Below, piece by piece: positions 22,660 through 34,440 of a stretch of DNA of 64,000 bases (its first letter is position 1; every line of letters begins with the position of its first letter). A program made the position numbers and the translations under genes. The notes under the pieces are model-generated. The model was not told the DNA's origin and did not search any database. It was given only the letters and a program-made list of their open reading frames with translations. Source of the DNA: Pomphorhynchus laevis (taxonomy: Eukaryota > Acanthocephala > Palaeacanthocephala > Echinorhynchida > Pomphorhynchidae); contig WNNJ02003300.1 in NCBI GenBank assembly GCA_012934845.2, positions 124,001 through 188,000 of the forward strand, given 5' to 3'.

Positions 22660-23570
22660 TTGAATTGTTTCGATCCGTATAATTCGGCGATGACTGAGAT
22701 AAAGAGAATGACCAGGTAAAGTTCGGGTAGATCGAATTTCCAACAGTCCACGCAGAACGTGATGTTCCTTGTGGAATATATTTCACGTAAAGCACATCTC
22801 GCAAATCGCGAAGATTGCGAACAGAATTCATATATAGAGCCCTGAGTCTGTCCCCATATGGAAGAACTCTTACGAATGAGCGAGCATTGCTGTCCGACGC
22901 AGCACATTTTCAAGCCGAGTATACATATCAACTTTTGTGGGATATGAACATTGAGATGCATATAATAAATGACTGAGAACGAATGTATATGCAAGTGATA
23001 TAAATAATCAGGAATTCAGAAAACTAAACGTTCGGCGAATCAAACCTATTATATGAATAACTTTGACACATACATAATCAGTGTTTAGGCGAGTAGACAA
23101 ATCGTTAGCGATCCATAGCTCCGAGAACCTTTACGTGTGAAACTATTGTGATGAACTGACCACGTAGATGATATGTTGGCTTGGGAGCATCATTACGTAA
23201 ACGTAAAGGCATGTACGCACACTTCGATACATTGATAGGCAAGCCGTTGAAACATGTCCATCTAAGACACGATGTCAATATTTGATTGCATGATATCAGT
23301 CTAAATTCGACCTAATTGCTAGCCAAATTTTAAGATCATCTACATACAAAAGTGAATTTGAACTCAAGATACCAGGTAAATCGATCACATAAATACAGAA
23401 TAGCAGTGGACCCAATACCGAACTTTGAAAGACGCCAGCATGAACGAACTATAAATGAGAAAAATACTATTAAGAAATGGGTGGACATACGAGGAAGCAA
23501 AATATGCAATATTGCATTGATATTTGTGAGATCAGCGACTAGGGCTTTGCTGGTTTTATCGAGAGCAATC
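22660..23570 (-). mobile_element. CR1/Jockey-type LINE RT fragment (broken)
   Basis: On the minus strand, broken frames read GVFQSSVLGPLLFCIYV, LLYVDDLKIWLAIRSN (the YVDD catalytic box) and CFNGLPINVSKCAYMPLRLR, the standard motif order of CR1/Jockey RTs. The continuation toward 22660 is too decayed to place. Several frame changes. It sits directly upstream of the V-ATPase exon. Confidence 0.75.
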
Positions 23571-23663
23571 CATAATATATATTTTCCAGATTTCCCATGT
23601 GTATTACACATTTTTAAATAATATAAATGACATTATAAATTTTATGAGTGTTTCTGCTTTAAG

Positions 23664-23880
23664 TGGATTTATGAACTTGGGTGGCGGATTATCTGTTGGC
23701 ATAGCTGGTCTAGCTGCCGGATATGCTATTGGCGTTGTTGGTGACGCAGGGATCCGTAGATCTGCGCATCAACCTCGTTTATATGTTGGAATGGTTATAA
23801 TCCTTATTTTCGCTGAAGTCCTTGGTCTTTATGGACTCATTGTAGCACTTATGCTCATTACAAAACAAAGTGAATGTTAG
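23664..23880 (+). CDS. V-ATPase proteolipid c subunit, last exon (TM3-TM4)
   Basis: Encodes [60 protein letters not shown] and [12 protein letters not shown], then TAG. It matches the second half of the 16-kDa proteolipid of the V-ATPase Vo rotor, including the proton-carrying Glu in FAEVLGLYG. The upstream TTTCTGCTTTAAG (AG at 23662-23663) is a good acceptor, leaving a phase-1 junction. The first half (TM1-TM2) was not found upstream, where a LINE fragment lies. Departures from the strongly conserved family (RRSAH for RGTAQ, NLGGG for HLGAG) suggest a diverged or relaxed paralogue. Either a gene with a far upstream exon or a stranded gene fragment. Confidence 0.8.
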
Positions 23881-24250
23881 ACGTAGCACTACTGGTTATC
23901 ACAAACAAAATGAATGTTAATCAAGTTCTTATTGTATTTTAGACATTTAGGCATTCCGATATATTGTTTAATATAAAACAAATTTTAAATGAGTTCTGCG
24001 GCATATCTAACAATAATAATACATTCTTTTTATTTACCGATTATTTGGACTATTTTATTTGACAATTTTTGGCTAAAATGAAAGTTTTGATAGCTTAAGA
24101 AGGGCAGCGCCTGTTAGATGTTGCTGGATGGTCCGTTGTAAGTTTAGTATGAGTCACCTAAACCTTCAATTGAATGGAATTGAAAGTCACTTTTAGGGTG
24201 GCGACACCGAAAAAGCAACGCTAAAAATTATGACTTAAAAGTTACATGTA
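23881..24250. other. downstream flank of the V-ATPase exon
   Basis: Possible 3' UTR with a small duplication of the stop-region sequence (ACAAA-CAAAATGAATGTTA). No other feature seen. Confidence 0.4.
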
Positions 24251-24254
24251 CTCA

Positions 24255-24495
24255 ACCAGATTGGAAAAATGGGTAAGTACTAAAGATCTTAATTTTAGAT
24301 CTTTTATATTTAACAGAAAAAATTGTATAGTTTGTGAGGTTATAAATAATAATTGTATTGTAAGTGATACGACCAAAAAAATGTTTTTTATTAAATATTA
24401 ATAATAGTTGTAACTGCAACACCGCAGGTGTAGTGTATCTAATACAATGCACATGTGGATTGCAATATATAGGAAGGACATATCAACTTTAAAAC
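24255..24495 (+). mobile_element. PLE GIY-YIG endonuclease fragment
   Basis: Frames read NRKNCIVCEVINNNCIVSDT (Cys pair linker), then NNSCNCNTAGVVYLIQCTCG and LQYIGRTYQ, the GIY-YIG core (G-V-V-Y ... Y-I-G-R-T) seen at the C-terminus of canonical PLEs. A frame change separates the two halves. It is not attached to an RT; PLE-B copies in this window lack this domain. Confidence 0.8.
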
Positions 24496-24514
24496 TAGGT
24501 TTAAGCAGCACGAT

Positions 24515-24590
24515 TATAATAGGAATGTACTAAAGTGCTTGAATATCTCTCGTAGTATATCTAGTGATGATATCAAGTAAGCCATCATAT
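24515..24590 (+). mobile_element. CR1-type LINE 3' scrap
   Basis: ACTAAAGTGCTTGAATATCT and the following CGTAGTATATCTAGTGATG match the C-terminal end of the LINE at 34690-35690 (about 35555-35605). Confidence 0.75.
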
Positions 24591-25063
24591 TAGTTAATGA
24601 TGGTTTCATAGACATTATATGAAAAACGTTTTCTTTATTATTGCAAGCTTTCAACAAACAGTGTTTATTCAAACAAACAATTAAAAAAATACCATTATTT
24701 ATACAGGCGACTGCGAAAGAAATATAACATGTCATATTATCCTGTGACGTCGGTGCTTATTACAAAGAAAAAATCACGTGATATGGCTAGCTATTGAAAG
24801 TTTTAGCTGCCAGTTCGACTTGTTTCCACGCATTGGACTAAATAGGTTAGCGACGCAGATTGCTTCTTTGATGAGTCTCCGTAATGGGTCGTTTTCATAG
24901 CAAATAATTACACGTTATCCCTATTAAGAACGTGATCAGTATCCATAACATGATTACATATAGCTGAACTTGTGTCTTCTCTTCTTAGGCAATATTTATG
25001 TTGTTTTATACGCATACAAAGTTTTTGAGACGTATGATACTCACATATCATATATGTGCGGAT
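24591..25063. other. no gene recognised
   Basis: A minus-strand frame (24514-24735) covers part of this stretch but shows no domain. 24760-24960 has mixed composition; no splice-bounded segment stands out. Confidence 0.4.
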
Positions 25064-25070
25064 ACTCACA

Positions 25071-25137
25071 CGTATAGTGGTGAGTATCCCCGCCTGTCAC
25101 GCGGGAGACCATGGTTCGATTCCCCAACACAGAGGTT
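25071..25137 (+). pseudogene. tRNA-Asp pseudogene
   Basis: Keeps the D-arm (AGTGGTGAGTATCC), the anticodon stem-loop with GTC and most of the T loop (TTCGATT). The T stem does not pair and the 5' acceptor strand is replaced. It is the left arm of the inverted duplication. Confidence 0.8.
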
Positions 25138-25215
25138 TTCTGTTAAAACAATTTTTTTAGTTTATATTTGTGCAGCAATTGTTACCGTTGAAATTTTGAT
25201 GACTTTTATAACCAT

Positions 25216-25745
25216 TTCTTGTCAAAAAATGGTTGTTGTTATAAAAAATAGTCATCAAAATTTCAACGGTAACAATACCTGCAAAAATATAATAAACTAC
25301 AAAAATCTTTTTAAACCGAAAACCTCCGTGTCGGGGAATCGAACCCCGGTCTCCCGCGTGACAGGCGGGGATACTCACCACTATACTAACACGGACAACG
25401 TTAAAAATGTTATCCTAAAATTGTAGCTATTGTATAATTTGTATTTTATTGTTAATTAAAAACCTGATATAATCGATGTAGTTTACGATTTTTTTGGAAT
25501 AAATTCAAATATCTAAATTTTCTATATATTCAGAACATTTTTAAATTATATAGAATATTTATACTAAATATTTAGTTCAGTAATAACTTCATTATGCCTT
25601 GTTCCGCTGCCACCAATTGTTATATTTCATTTTTTTGAGAAAAAAAAAGATATTATAAAAAGTATAATAAATGTCACAATTTGTCACTCAAGATCCATAG
25701 CATCATGCTATTTTTATCGAAATCTTGCAAACACCATCCGCATGC
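25216..25745. repeat. 530-bp direct repeat carrying tRNA-Asp, copy 1
   Basis: Nearly identical to 27395-27924, from TCTTGTCAA through the tRNA gene and about 350 bp of AT-rich flank to ACCATCCGCATGC. Only a handful of differences, all near the left end, so the duplication is recent. The two copies are in the same orientation and 1.65 kb apart. They lack TG...CA ends, and nothing between them looks like an LTR-element interior. Confidence 0.9.
25324..25395 (-). tRNA. tRNA-Asp (GTC)
   Basis: A 72-nt cloverleaf. Acceptor TCCGTGT pairs with ACACGGA, discriminator G; D arm with AGTGGTGAGT; anticodon loop CTGTCAC reading GTC; variable GAGAC; T arm CGGGG-TTCGATT-CCCCG. A and B boxes are intact, and TTTT follows directly on the minus strand as a Pol III stop. 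No CCA is encoded, as expected in eukaryotes. Confidence 0.95.
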
Positions 25746-26165
25746 TTAAGATCATATGCATTACACAGACGAGCAAATCTTATTGTCGTTGCTGAAAAGG
25801 ATATGTTCGGCTTTTGTTCGCATTCTCAAACCCATTGAGGCTTTGAGAATGTTGTTACATTTCAAAGTATCTTTTTAAAAATAATAATTTATTTAAAAAT
25901 AATTATACAACTCGAAAGGTCACCCGCAAATAGGTCCTTGAATAAACACTAATTATTTTAACATTTAAAATAATCGTTATTTAAACCAATCGTTTTATTT
26001 CAAAGTAATAAGAATTTATTAAAAAGTGCACAGTTAAATAGAATAAGACATGATTCAACATAGCTCAGTCAAACAACAATCTACAAAAAAATATCAGAAG
26101 AGAAAATACAAGAGAAGATTCAGAGTGAATGTAAGTTCATAGTGGAAAACAAAGACAAGATCGTG
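25746..26165. other. no gene recognised
   Basis: AT-rich and unique in the window as far as I can see; a short self-inverse CTCAAACCCATTGAGGCTTTGAG near 25830 is the only structure. Confidence 0.4.
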
Positions 26166-26169
26166 AGGA

Positions 26170-27050
26170 AATAAATGTTATTTTGGGAGAAGATAGAAAC
26201 GATTTGTGTAAGGGAGAGAGAAGACGGGAGAGGTTAAGATTTCTCCAAGCGCGACGTAAGATGGTAGGTATGTAAAGCGGAAAGTTATTGGAAGTGAGAT
26301 CGAGAGTGACGAGAAAGTGATTGGATAGACCAGGATTGGAGATAGACAGTGAGGTGTATTCAGCAAAACGATTTAGGACAGCAATGATGTTGAGTACCTC
26401 GCAAAGGCTATGTGTGGGGGCCGTGGAGATGAGTTTGTAATTGTAGTTGGATAGGATGTTTATGAACCAGATGGAATCTATGGAAAAGGGGCGGTCTAGG
26501 CGGATGTTGAAGTCGCCTAGAGTGAGTAAAGGTATAGATTACAAAGGACAGTTAAAAAGGAGGTCAGCGTGTTCAGTAAAAAAATAAGGAGGTAAGAGCT
26601 GATGAACCAGGACGGTATGCAATGGCGAGATCCAGAGTGATCATGCTAGAAGAACGACTAGTTAGCAATTCAAAAGAGCAAGGAATGAAAGGTGGATTGA
26701 TTTTGATAAAAGACGCAGGGTTACGTGCGAGTCTGACAATGACGCCATGATTAGAGAATTTAGAAGGGGATTAGCTGAGAGAGCGGGTATTCTAGTAGTG
26801 AGCAACCGGCAGAGAGCAGACGGCGAATGGAGAGTTTGTCGGAATCTGAGTGCCAGGATTCGATAAGGCAGAAGAGATCGATTGATTGCTTGGTGAATAG
26901 GTTGATGATGATATTAGATTTATGGAGTATATATCTAGTGTGTAGAAGAGCGAGGCGGAAACCGTGTGTGGTCGTGATAGGGGTTAGTGAAAAAGACGCA
27001 CAGACTAAATGGAGCGACATCGAATTCTGGGAAGATTGTTGACAACAATA
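26170..27050 (-). mobile_element. LINE endonuclease domain fragment (broken)
   Basis: Minus-strand frames give SIDLFCLIESWHSDSDKLSI (the ESW/ETW box of apurinic-type endonucleases), then segments like GVIVRLARNPA, FELLTSRSS and LAIAYRPGSS (the YRP box). Several frame changes. Only the N-terminal half of an endonuclease is present. Confidence 0.75.
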
Positions 27051-27149
27051 GATAAACAGTATTTGTTTATATATTATTTTTGCTACGACAATAATTTTGC
27101 TATTATAGATGAGCATATGTGAAGTGTATCTGCAAGAATGTATCTCAAT

Positions 27150-27375
27150 TCTGTAGATATCGGTGAGTTTTCCATGCGGGACTCTCTGGAAAGAGACCTC
27201 GAGGTATAACTCGATATAGATGGAGAGATCAAATCTCGAAACTGGATGAAGACCTCCTTGGGATATCTGGAAGAGAACTAGTCTGTCGCCCAGGATCGCG
27301 ATGTCTAAAGTTGTTCGGTTCGTGCACTACCTCTACGACCCGACACCCGAACCAGTTGTTGACAGAAAAAATTTT
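27150..27375 (+). mobile_element. non-LTR element, 3' end of ORF2 (copy 3)
   Basis: Third copy of the tail at 16540-17035 and 17345-17805 (GGACTCTCTGGAAAGAGACC, then CTGTCGCCC and CACCCGAACCAGTTGTTGAC). It ends just before the second tRNA-Asp repeat. Confidence 0.75.
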
Positions 27376-27394
27376 GTGTATTATTTGTTTTTTT

Positions 27395-27924
27395 TTCTTG
27401 TCAAGAAATGGTTGTTTTTATAAAAAATAGTTATCAAAATTTCAATGGTAACAATACCTGCAAAAATATAATAAACTACAAAAATCTTTTTAAACCGAAA
27501 ACCTCCGTGTCGGGGAATCGAACCCCGGTCTCCCGCGTGACAGGCGGGGATACTCACCACTATACTAACACGGACAACGTTAAAAATGTTATCCTAAAAT
27601 TGTAGCTATTGTATAATTTGTATTTTATTGTTAATTAAAAACCTGATATAATCGATGTAGTTTACGATTTTTTTGGAATAAATTCAAATATCTAAATTTT
27701 CTATATATTCAGAACATTTTTAAATTATATAGAATATTTATACTAAATATTTAGTTCAGTAATAACTTCATTATGCCTTGTTCCGCTGCCACCAATTGTT
27801 ATATTTCATTTTTTTGAGAAAAAAAAAGATATTATAAAAAGTATAATAAATGTCACAATTTGTCACTCAAGATCCATAGCATCATGCTATTTTTATCGAA
27901 ATCTTGCAAACACCATCCGCATGC
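27395..27924. repeat. 530-bp direct repeat carrying tRNA-Asp, copy 2
   Basis: See copy 1 at 25216-25745. The right end (CCGCATGC) runs straight into a non-LTR element, while copy 1 continues into different DNA, so the repeat boundary is a breakpoint. Confidence 0.9.
27503..27574 (-). tRNA. tRNA-Asp (GTC), second copy
   Basis: Identical over 72 nt to the gene at 25324-25395, with the same TTTT stop. The flanks show that it was copied with its surroundings, not by retroposition. Confidence 0.95.
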
Positions 27925-27925
27925 G

Positions 27926-30810
27926 ATCTTCCCGCGGTCTGTATGCGACCTTACAGACGCCCAAAATCTAGACATATTAGTCAACCACGTGACATTATGC
28001 GCAATCGAATTCTTCGACGAGTGCACCGCCTATGAGTATGCTATTAGTTTGCTCAGAAACGTATTAAACAAAAAAAACCGTACTATTTCGGAAAAATGTG
28101 TAGTGTACAAGTAACTTCGGAGCTATCAAACGATAGCAGCAAAAATCATTCCAAAATCAACGATAATCCTAAAAAAGACAAATTAAAGGTTAATCTAACT
28201 ACGGATGCAAGTAACAAGGTTAGTAACTTTTCTATGGTCTCAGGTGATGGGGAGGTGCTTCCCTTATTCCTAAATTAAAGAATTTGCTGATAATTAAAGT
28301 TAAGAAACCGATTGAAAAACACGATCTCTACAACAAATTTTTAAGATCCTTCACCAAACAGTTTCAAAACAGAGTTCTATTTAACTTTGTTAGGTTACAC
28401 CCTGCGGAGGTGAAGATCTCTTTTGTCTCGAATGACCTCGACGCAAACTACATTGAGTACTTCGCCAATTTAGCTGAATATGGTGAAATCTCATCCAAGC
28501 CTATCCTGGCCTCACTGAAAGTTTCAAATCTTCCCTGTTCAATGGAAGAAGAATATATACGTTCTTTTATGTCTAAATTCAAGGTCACCAATCTGAGGTC
28601 TATCCGGGGTCGGGACGGGAACCCTATCCCGGTTGGCTTTTGCAATGCTCCCGTAAATATTGCTGAATCCTTGTCTAATTCTGCGTCGAATCCCTTTATG
28701 GGTTTCAATATTAAATTCACGATCACAGAGAGGGATGATCTGACCTATCCCCACTGCAGCCGGTGTCACAAATGGGGACACTGGGCCTCCAGCTGCAGTG
28801 GGACTCCTTCGTGTGGGGTCTGTAGCTCCACCAGCTGTCCTTCTCTTACAACTACCGATCGCTGCGAGGCCCCCTTTACCTGCTTGAATTACGGGGGGGT
28901 GCCATCCTGCTTGGAGCAGGAAATGCTCTCTATTCAAAGAATATAGACAATTATTGTTGCTGAAACCGCCCAATCTGGCCAAGTCCTTCGCTGTCGCTGC
29001 AGCTCCACGTATGGATGACGCTGACATTCTACGGATTATCGACTTAAAGACTTCGAATGCTCTTCGGCAGATGGAGGAGTTAGTACGCTCTATCCTAACT
29101 GTTATCGGGACTAATCCTGTGCTTCCTGTTTCCTCGGTTCCGGAGTCGAAAAAGAGAGGGGCTTCAGCCCATGCCGTCCCCCGCTCAAGATTGGGAAGCT
29201 AATCCAACAGAAGACTAATAGGGGAAATGAAGATACTGCCCAGGGGCAAGTACCTTCCTTGGAGGGGCTGGTGGTGGGAAGAGCAACCTTCCTGCACCTA
29301 GCTTTGTCTAGGTAGGCAATCCCCCATCCAACTAATCCATCACAATGCAGAGTACTCGTGAGCCTTTTTCACTGAATATCCTTCAGTAGAACTCGGGAGA
29401 TGCTTCTGCCCTTAGACTTCTATCCGGTAGAGATGCAGATGTTATAGTCTTTCAGGAGACGCGGTATATCCGTCTCCCCCAGGACATTACTCGATTTATT
29501 CCAAAGCATATTTGTTCCCATTATAATCCGTACATAACCTCACCTCACTCCTCTTTATCTCAAAGACTCTTGATCTCAGTTAAATGCTCATTAAGGTCTT
29601 CCCTCCTATTAAATTACTCGTGTCCAGCCATGTCTTGTTTGGTAGTTTCACTCAGTAATAGCGGTAAACGCCACAGTCTAGCCAATGTCTACATCAGTCC
29701 AGAAATTATTCACAAGAACCATGACCTCCTGGTAGTATTATTGACAGCGACTATGAAATGATACTGGAAGACTTCAACGTCAGAACTGGTGGTTGGATCG
29801 ACGCAGCACTTCGCAGAGCTAGAAACGGTTATCTTATTAACAAACCACCTGCTTCTACCTTTCATTGCACATCAACAAATTCTATCCTCGACATTTTACT
29901 GCTTCACTCGAGGTCGTTGTTTAACCCCTCTGTACGGAGCAGTCGCGTCAACAACTATCCACCTCTCATGACCTAATTCGTTAGAGTATTGAGGAAGATA
30001 CGTTGCTTCGAAGGAGGTTTCACTTTGATCCGATCAGACTGGCTTTCTTTCAGGCGGCTATCCAACTCTTTACCAGAATAGGAAATGAGAGTTTAATCGA
30101 ATTTAGTACCTACCTCTCTTCGCAAGCTACCGCGATTTTATCGACTACCTATAAAGGTCGTATATACAATCCCACTCCGACGAAACTCAAGGTCCTAGCG
30201 AAATTGCTTAACCTCCCTAATCTCTCTGTTTCCGCCAGACAGGCTCTCTCGAATGAATACTGGATCACTTGATATAGGTTCCAGCTGAACAAGGATAAGG
30301 CTAGCATTGCTCAGCTTAACCCTTCTCAGTCTTCCTTTTGGAAGATTTTCAAGAAGGAGAAGTTTGTTTCGCTGGAAGGATAGAGCATTGGGTTGGATAG
30401 GGAATGTAGGCCTTGATAAAGTTTTAAAGGAGTCAATAGCCCTACACAACTATGGAGCCACTCAATCACCTCAACCAATACCGCCTTGGTGTAACTTCAG
30501 GAGTAGGGATCTATCTGTTACGGATATACTTAACTCTTGGGGTACACTCCCGGGAACCTCCAAATCCGTCGCTATACTTTCTTCTCGGGTCTATCAGCTT
30601 TTAACAGCTGATCAGAGAAGAGAGGTGGCCGTCACAATGCTTTTAGCCTCCTCATCCGATGTAGAAGGTATCAATATTAGTAAGCGTGTTTTTCTTCCTA
30701 AGAGAAAATACTGCTCATGCCCTAAAGACCTGCGACCCATTTTCGATTCAAAATGTCCTCGTGTCGATTTACGAAAAAGCGCTTGCGCGTAAAATCCGTA
30801 ATATCGGCTT
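27926..30810 (+). mobile_element. non-LTR retrotransposon, Jockey/I-like, 3'-truncated
   Basis: ORF1 spans about 27930-28950, with its best frame at 28284-28946, and ends in zinc knuckles (YPHCSRCHKWGHWASSC, then CGVCSSTSC). An endonuclease follows at about 29350-29980 (DADVIVFQETRY, SLANVYISPE, MILEDFN). The RT N-terminal half is at 30003-30792 (FLPKRKYCSCPKDLRPI). It stops within the RT at the next box (YEKALARKIRNIG), where an oppositely oriented Ty3/gypsy fossil begins. Frame changes separate ORF1 parts, endonuclease parts and RT. A relative of its missing RT box lies at 63700-64000. Confidence 0.85.
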
Positions 30811-30811
30811 C

Positions 30812-33250
30812 TCGTTGCAGATGGGATAGGCCCCTTAAAGTCAATTGCGATCCGTTCGAATGGTTGAGTTGATTTGATTAGACGTGGCATCTCTGGATTG
30901 TAGTAACAAGGTCTGACTTCTGCACACGTTTGACATTCTTTAATTACCTGTTTTACGTCAGCAAGCGAAAATGGAAGATTGCGCGATCTGACAAAGTGAG
31001 CAAGTCTAGTTACTCCTGGATGACATAATGTTTCATGAATGAGTCGAAGTTGACTTGTTGATTTATGGATGGATGCACACCGAAATCGCGACACCGAATC
31101 AGCAAGCGCGTTTATTTCTCCTGGGCGGTACGAAATAGTATACTTGAATGGGCCAACTATAGGCGCCAACGAATGAGTTTATCATTCTTAATGCTGCTAT
31201 TATTCTTCGTATAAATGAAAGACACTTTTTACGCGAGAAAAAGGCTACAGGCTTATCATCTTGTATTAACACAGCTGCTATGTGAAATTCCGACGCGTCC
31301 GTTTCTACGGTGAACATCTTTCGCTCGTCTATGGTCGTCATAGTCGCGTTAATGACGTGGTCTCGTAGTTGGTTGAAAGCACGAATTGCCGATATGTCTA
31401 TCGGAAAAGTTTTTGCGACCACCAGCAGATGTAGTTTAATTGAAAATCGATGAATCCATTGCGAATAATGTGCGAATAAACCTCGCACATGTCTTAATTC
31501 CTTAAGGGTCGAAGGTGGCTTCATTACTTTTAAAGCTTGGACCCGATCGTCATCTGGTCTCATCTCACCATTCGAGATGATATATCCGAGTAGTTTTATA
31601 CACGATCGACGAAGTTCACACTTATCCTTATTGATCGTGATGCCATAACACTCTATTGTGTGTTGGAATCTTTCCAGATTAAAGTCGTGTTCACTCATTG
31701 TCTGACCACAAACAACCACATCGTCAAGGTACACAAAAACATCGTGAATATCTTGCTTGGATATAATGTCATCCATCGTGCGCTGGAAAACCGCAGGGGA
31801 GTTCGTGAGTTCGAATGGTACTCGGCAAAACTTATATAATTTGCCCGCGCCTTCGAACGCTGTGTACGCTCTTTCGCTCGGATAAATAGATAATTGATGT
31901 TAAGCTGATTGTAGATCAAATCTACTAAATATCCGATATTGCGATACTCTCTGTACAATTTTGTCGATCCGTGGCAATGGATAGGCATCAAGACATGTGA
32001 ATCTATTGATTGTTTGAGCATAGTCAACAACCATTCGACGTTTTTATCGCCCGTTGTTAATTACTAGGACTTGGGATCTCCATGGAGACTGGCTAGGTTC
32101 AATAATTTTGTCGTGCAGCAATCTATTCAGTTCCGATTTTATAAAATCGATAGTCTTCACTGTTATAACGACGGGATTTTGTGACGAAAGGGTGGCAATC
32201 CGATGTCAATGTAGAAAACAATCTAGGAGAGTCGACGAGCATTGTTGACAACGTATTAATGATCAATGGATCCCTTCTCCCATGGAATCGCATTGTTACG
32301 GATTCATAGCTGCGAATAAACGAATGCACCAAAATAATTTGGTAGCCCAGATTCGGTAAGCATAAGAAGCGAACGTTTCTATGCTTTGCTCCTTGTACGT
32401 ATATGTCTGCTTGACACGAGTTGAGTGCTACCGACGTTTGAGCTTTCGAGGCCATCGATACCTTTTCGTTACACGGATATGCTCTCAGTATCAACTGGAC
32501 AACCACTTCTGAATCTATAAAATTCTCCGAACTACCTGTATCGAATAAAGCCAAAATTAAGGAATCGTTAATTAGAATGTGTATCTTTGCCTTTTACACG
32601 CAGCATCGATCACCTGTTGTCGATAATATTGAAGTTAAACGAGTTGCCTGATTATCGGTATTCAGCGCATACAATCTCTTTTTTTGTTGTAATCGCGACT
32701 TGCACACAGTTGCAAAATGTCCAATCTTGCCACAGTGCCTGACAATAACTATTACGAACTCCGCATCGCGATCTTGGATGCCATGTTTGTCCACAGAAGA
32801 AACACGTTCCTGTAGTAACAGCTAGCGTGAGAGTGTCGACGTCGCTCGATTTATCTTGATGATCGTCATTGGTGTTTCTGTGATCTGATGCCGCTGAATG
32901 GACCTGAGCATTTGTTGATCGAGTTACTCCGTAGCTTGCAGACTGAAACTCTGCCATTTCGAGTGCTCGTGCTTTAGTGTATGCAACATCCATAGTAAGG
33001 TCGTTACATTCTAGTAGGCGCTGTCTGATAAAAGACGATCGAATTCCGGATAAAAATGCGTCGCGCATAATGAGGTTCTTGTGATCTGCTGCCGACACTG
33101 CCTTAAAAGTACAATCCTTGCTCAAGGTCTCTAGCGTTTCTAGAAATTGATCGATTGTTTGGTCAGCGCTTAGTCTATGTGTGCTCAGTTTGTAACGCGC
33201 GAAAAGTTTATTGCGAGGTTTAACGTATAGTTGCTCGAGCCTTTTTAGTG
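30812..33250 (-). mobile_element. Ty3/gypsy LTR-retrotransposon fossil, gag to integrase N-terminus
   Basis: Read from the right: gag with a zinc-knuckle region, an aspartic protease (LFDTGSSENFID), RT (FVYLDDVVVCG, the catalytic box), RNase H (TVETDASEF) and the zinc-binding start of the integrase (HETLCHPG, CQTCAEVRP). No LTR is visible, and the integrase is cut off at the junction with the LINE. It is broken, with several breaks across gag and pol, and looks old. Confidence 0.88.
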
Positions 33251-34440
33251 GCAATCGGTGAAAGATTATACGGAAGGTTTGGAAAAGGAGTGATTAGATT
33301 AGTTTTGATTGCCACCGTACTTAGTGTGCTTACGACCGTCAGCCCAGGAAATTTTCCACCAAAGGTTAATTTCACATACGCGTGGTCTTTTATGAATTTT
33401 CTAATCAATATAACATCGGTACACAAGGATGGAATAACGGAGAAGCGGCAATGTTCACAAACTGTATTGTTGTATTCAATCGAAACCAAGCATTGACTCT
33501 TGATAATTGCTGAAGATGCAGAAGAATATACCCTTTTGTAACATGGAGTTGTATGGAGTACCATTCTGTCTATAAAATTTGAATCGATAAAATTATCACA
33601 GCTACCGGTATCTACAAGAGCCTCGACTAACTTACCCTCAATACGAACACGCGCCAGTGAATTCTGATCTATCGAAGAAGGTATAGAGATTGAACAGATC
33701 GCAGATGAAGTAGATTTCGGAATCCAATGTTTTGAGCGGCATACCTCGGCAAAATGCCCATATTTTCGGCAACTGAAACATGTGACATCACGTGCCTGAC
33801 ATTGAGTACGAGGATGATAGTTATTGCCATAGAATAAGCATAATTTACTGTTACGGAGGGCAGCATTAAACAATTGTTTATGATTTTATATTGTTCGGGT
33901 TCGTCATTTTTTTTGCGTAACAGTGGCTAGACTCGTAATGTCTGAGGGGACAAATAAGTCTGCTTGTTGTTGAGCTGTCTCTAATGATGCTGCCATCGAA
34001 ACGATTTCGTCTAGGTCACTTTTATTTGACTCGAGAATCCTTTCCGAATATAGGAGTTATGTATCCCTTGAATGAACGAATCTGTGATGTGATTTTTGAG
34101 ATTTATTTCCGCGTCCACTGCTTGAAAATCACATTGTGAGGCGAGATCTTCCAGCTGTCGAACATATTTAGAGATGCATACCGATTTTTCTTGGCAGAAT
34201 GTATGCAATTGGAATAGCGCAAAAATGACGTTGATTGGCTTCTTGAACTTTTCATATAGTGTATTGATGACGTTATCAAATGTAGAATTAAATCTTCTTT
34301 AATAAGCTTGTAGAGACGTAAAGAAAGCAGATTAACGAGTATAAATCTCTTCTGTTCATCTGTAATATCCGTTTGCAAAGACAAAAAGTTCACAACAACT
34401 TCTGACGCCAATGATTCCACTCGTCTTGAGCGTTACCCGC
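33225..34440 (-). mobile_element. second Ty3/gypsy fossil, gag and protease only
   Basis: A related but distinct copy, read from the right: a gag segment, a knuckle (CFSCRKYGHFAEVC) and a protease (LVDTGSCDNFID). It abuts the gag of the first copy at about 33225-33250, so the two are joined tail to head without LTRs between. Broken, a few breaks, old. Confidence 0.85.

Larger units (their letters stand above)
25067..25395. repeat. inverted duplication of a tRNA-Asp locus
   Basis: A plus-strand, damaged tRNA-Asp (from about 25071) and its 3' flank face the intact minus-strand tRNA-Asp (25324-25395) and the same flank. The arms meet at TTTCTTGTCAAAAAATGGTT (about 25216-25235). The left tRNA has mismatches in the T arm (CATGG/CCCCA) and no proper 5' acceptor strand. 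Confidence 0.85.

Noticed and set aside
25216-27924. Direct repeats as LTRs of a retroelement
   Set aside because: They contain a whole tRNA gene and its flanks, lack TG...CA ends, and enclose LINE pieces rather than gag-pol.
28539-29027. 162-codon minus-strand frame
   Set aside because: Antisense of the zinc-knuckle ORF1 of the non-LTR element.
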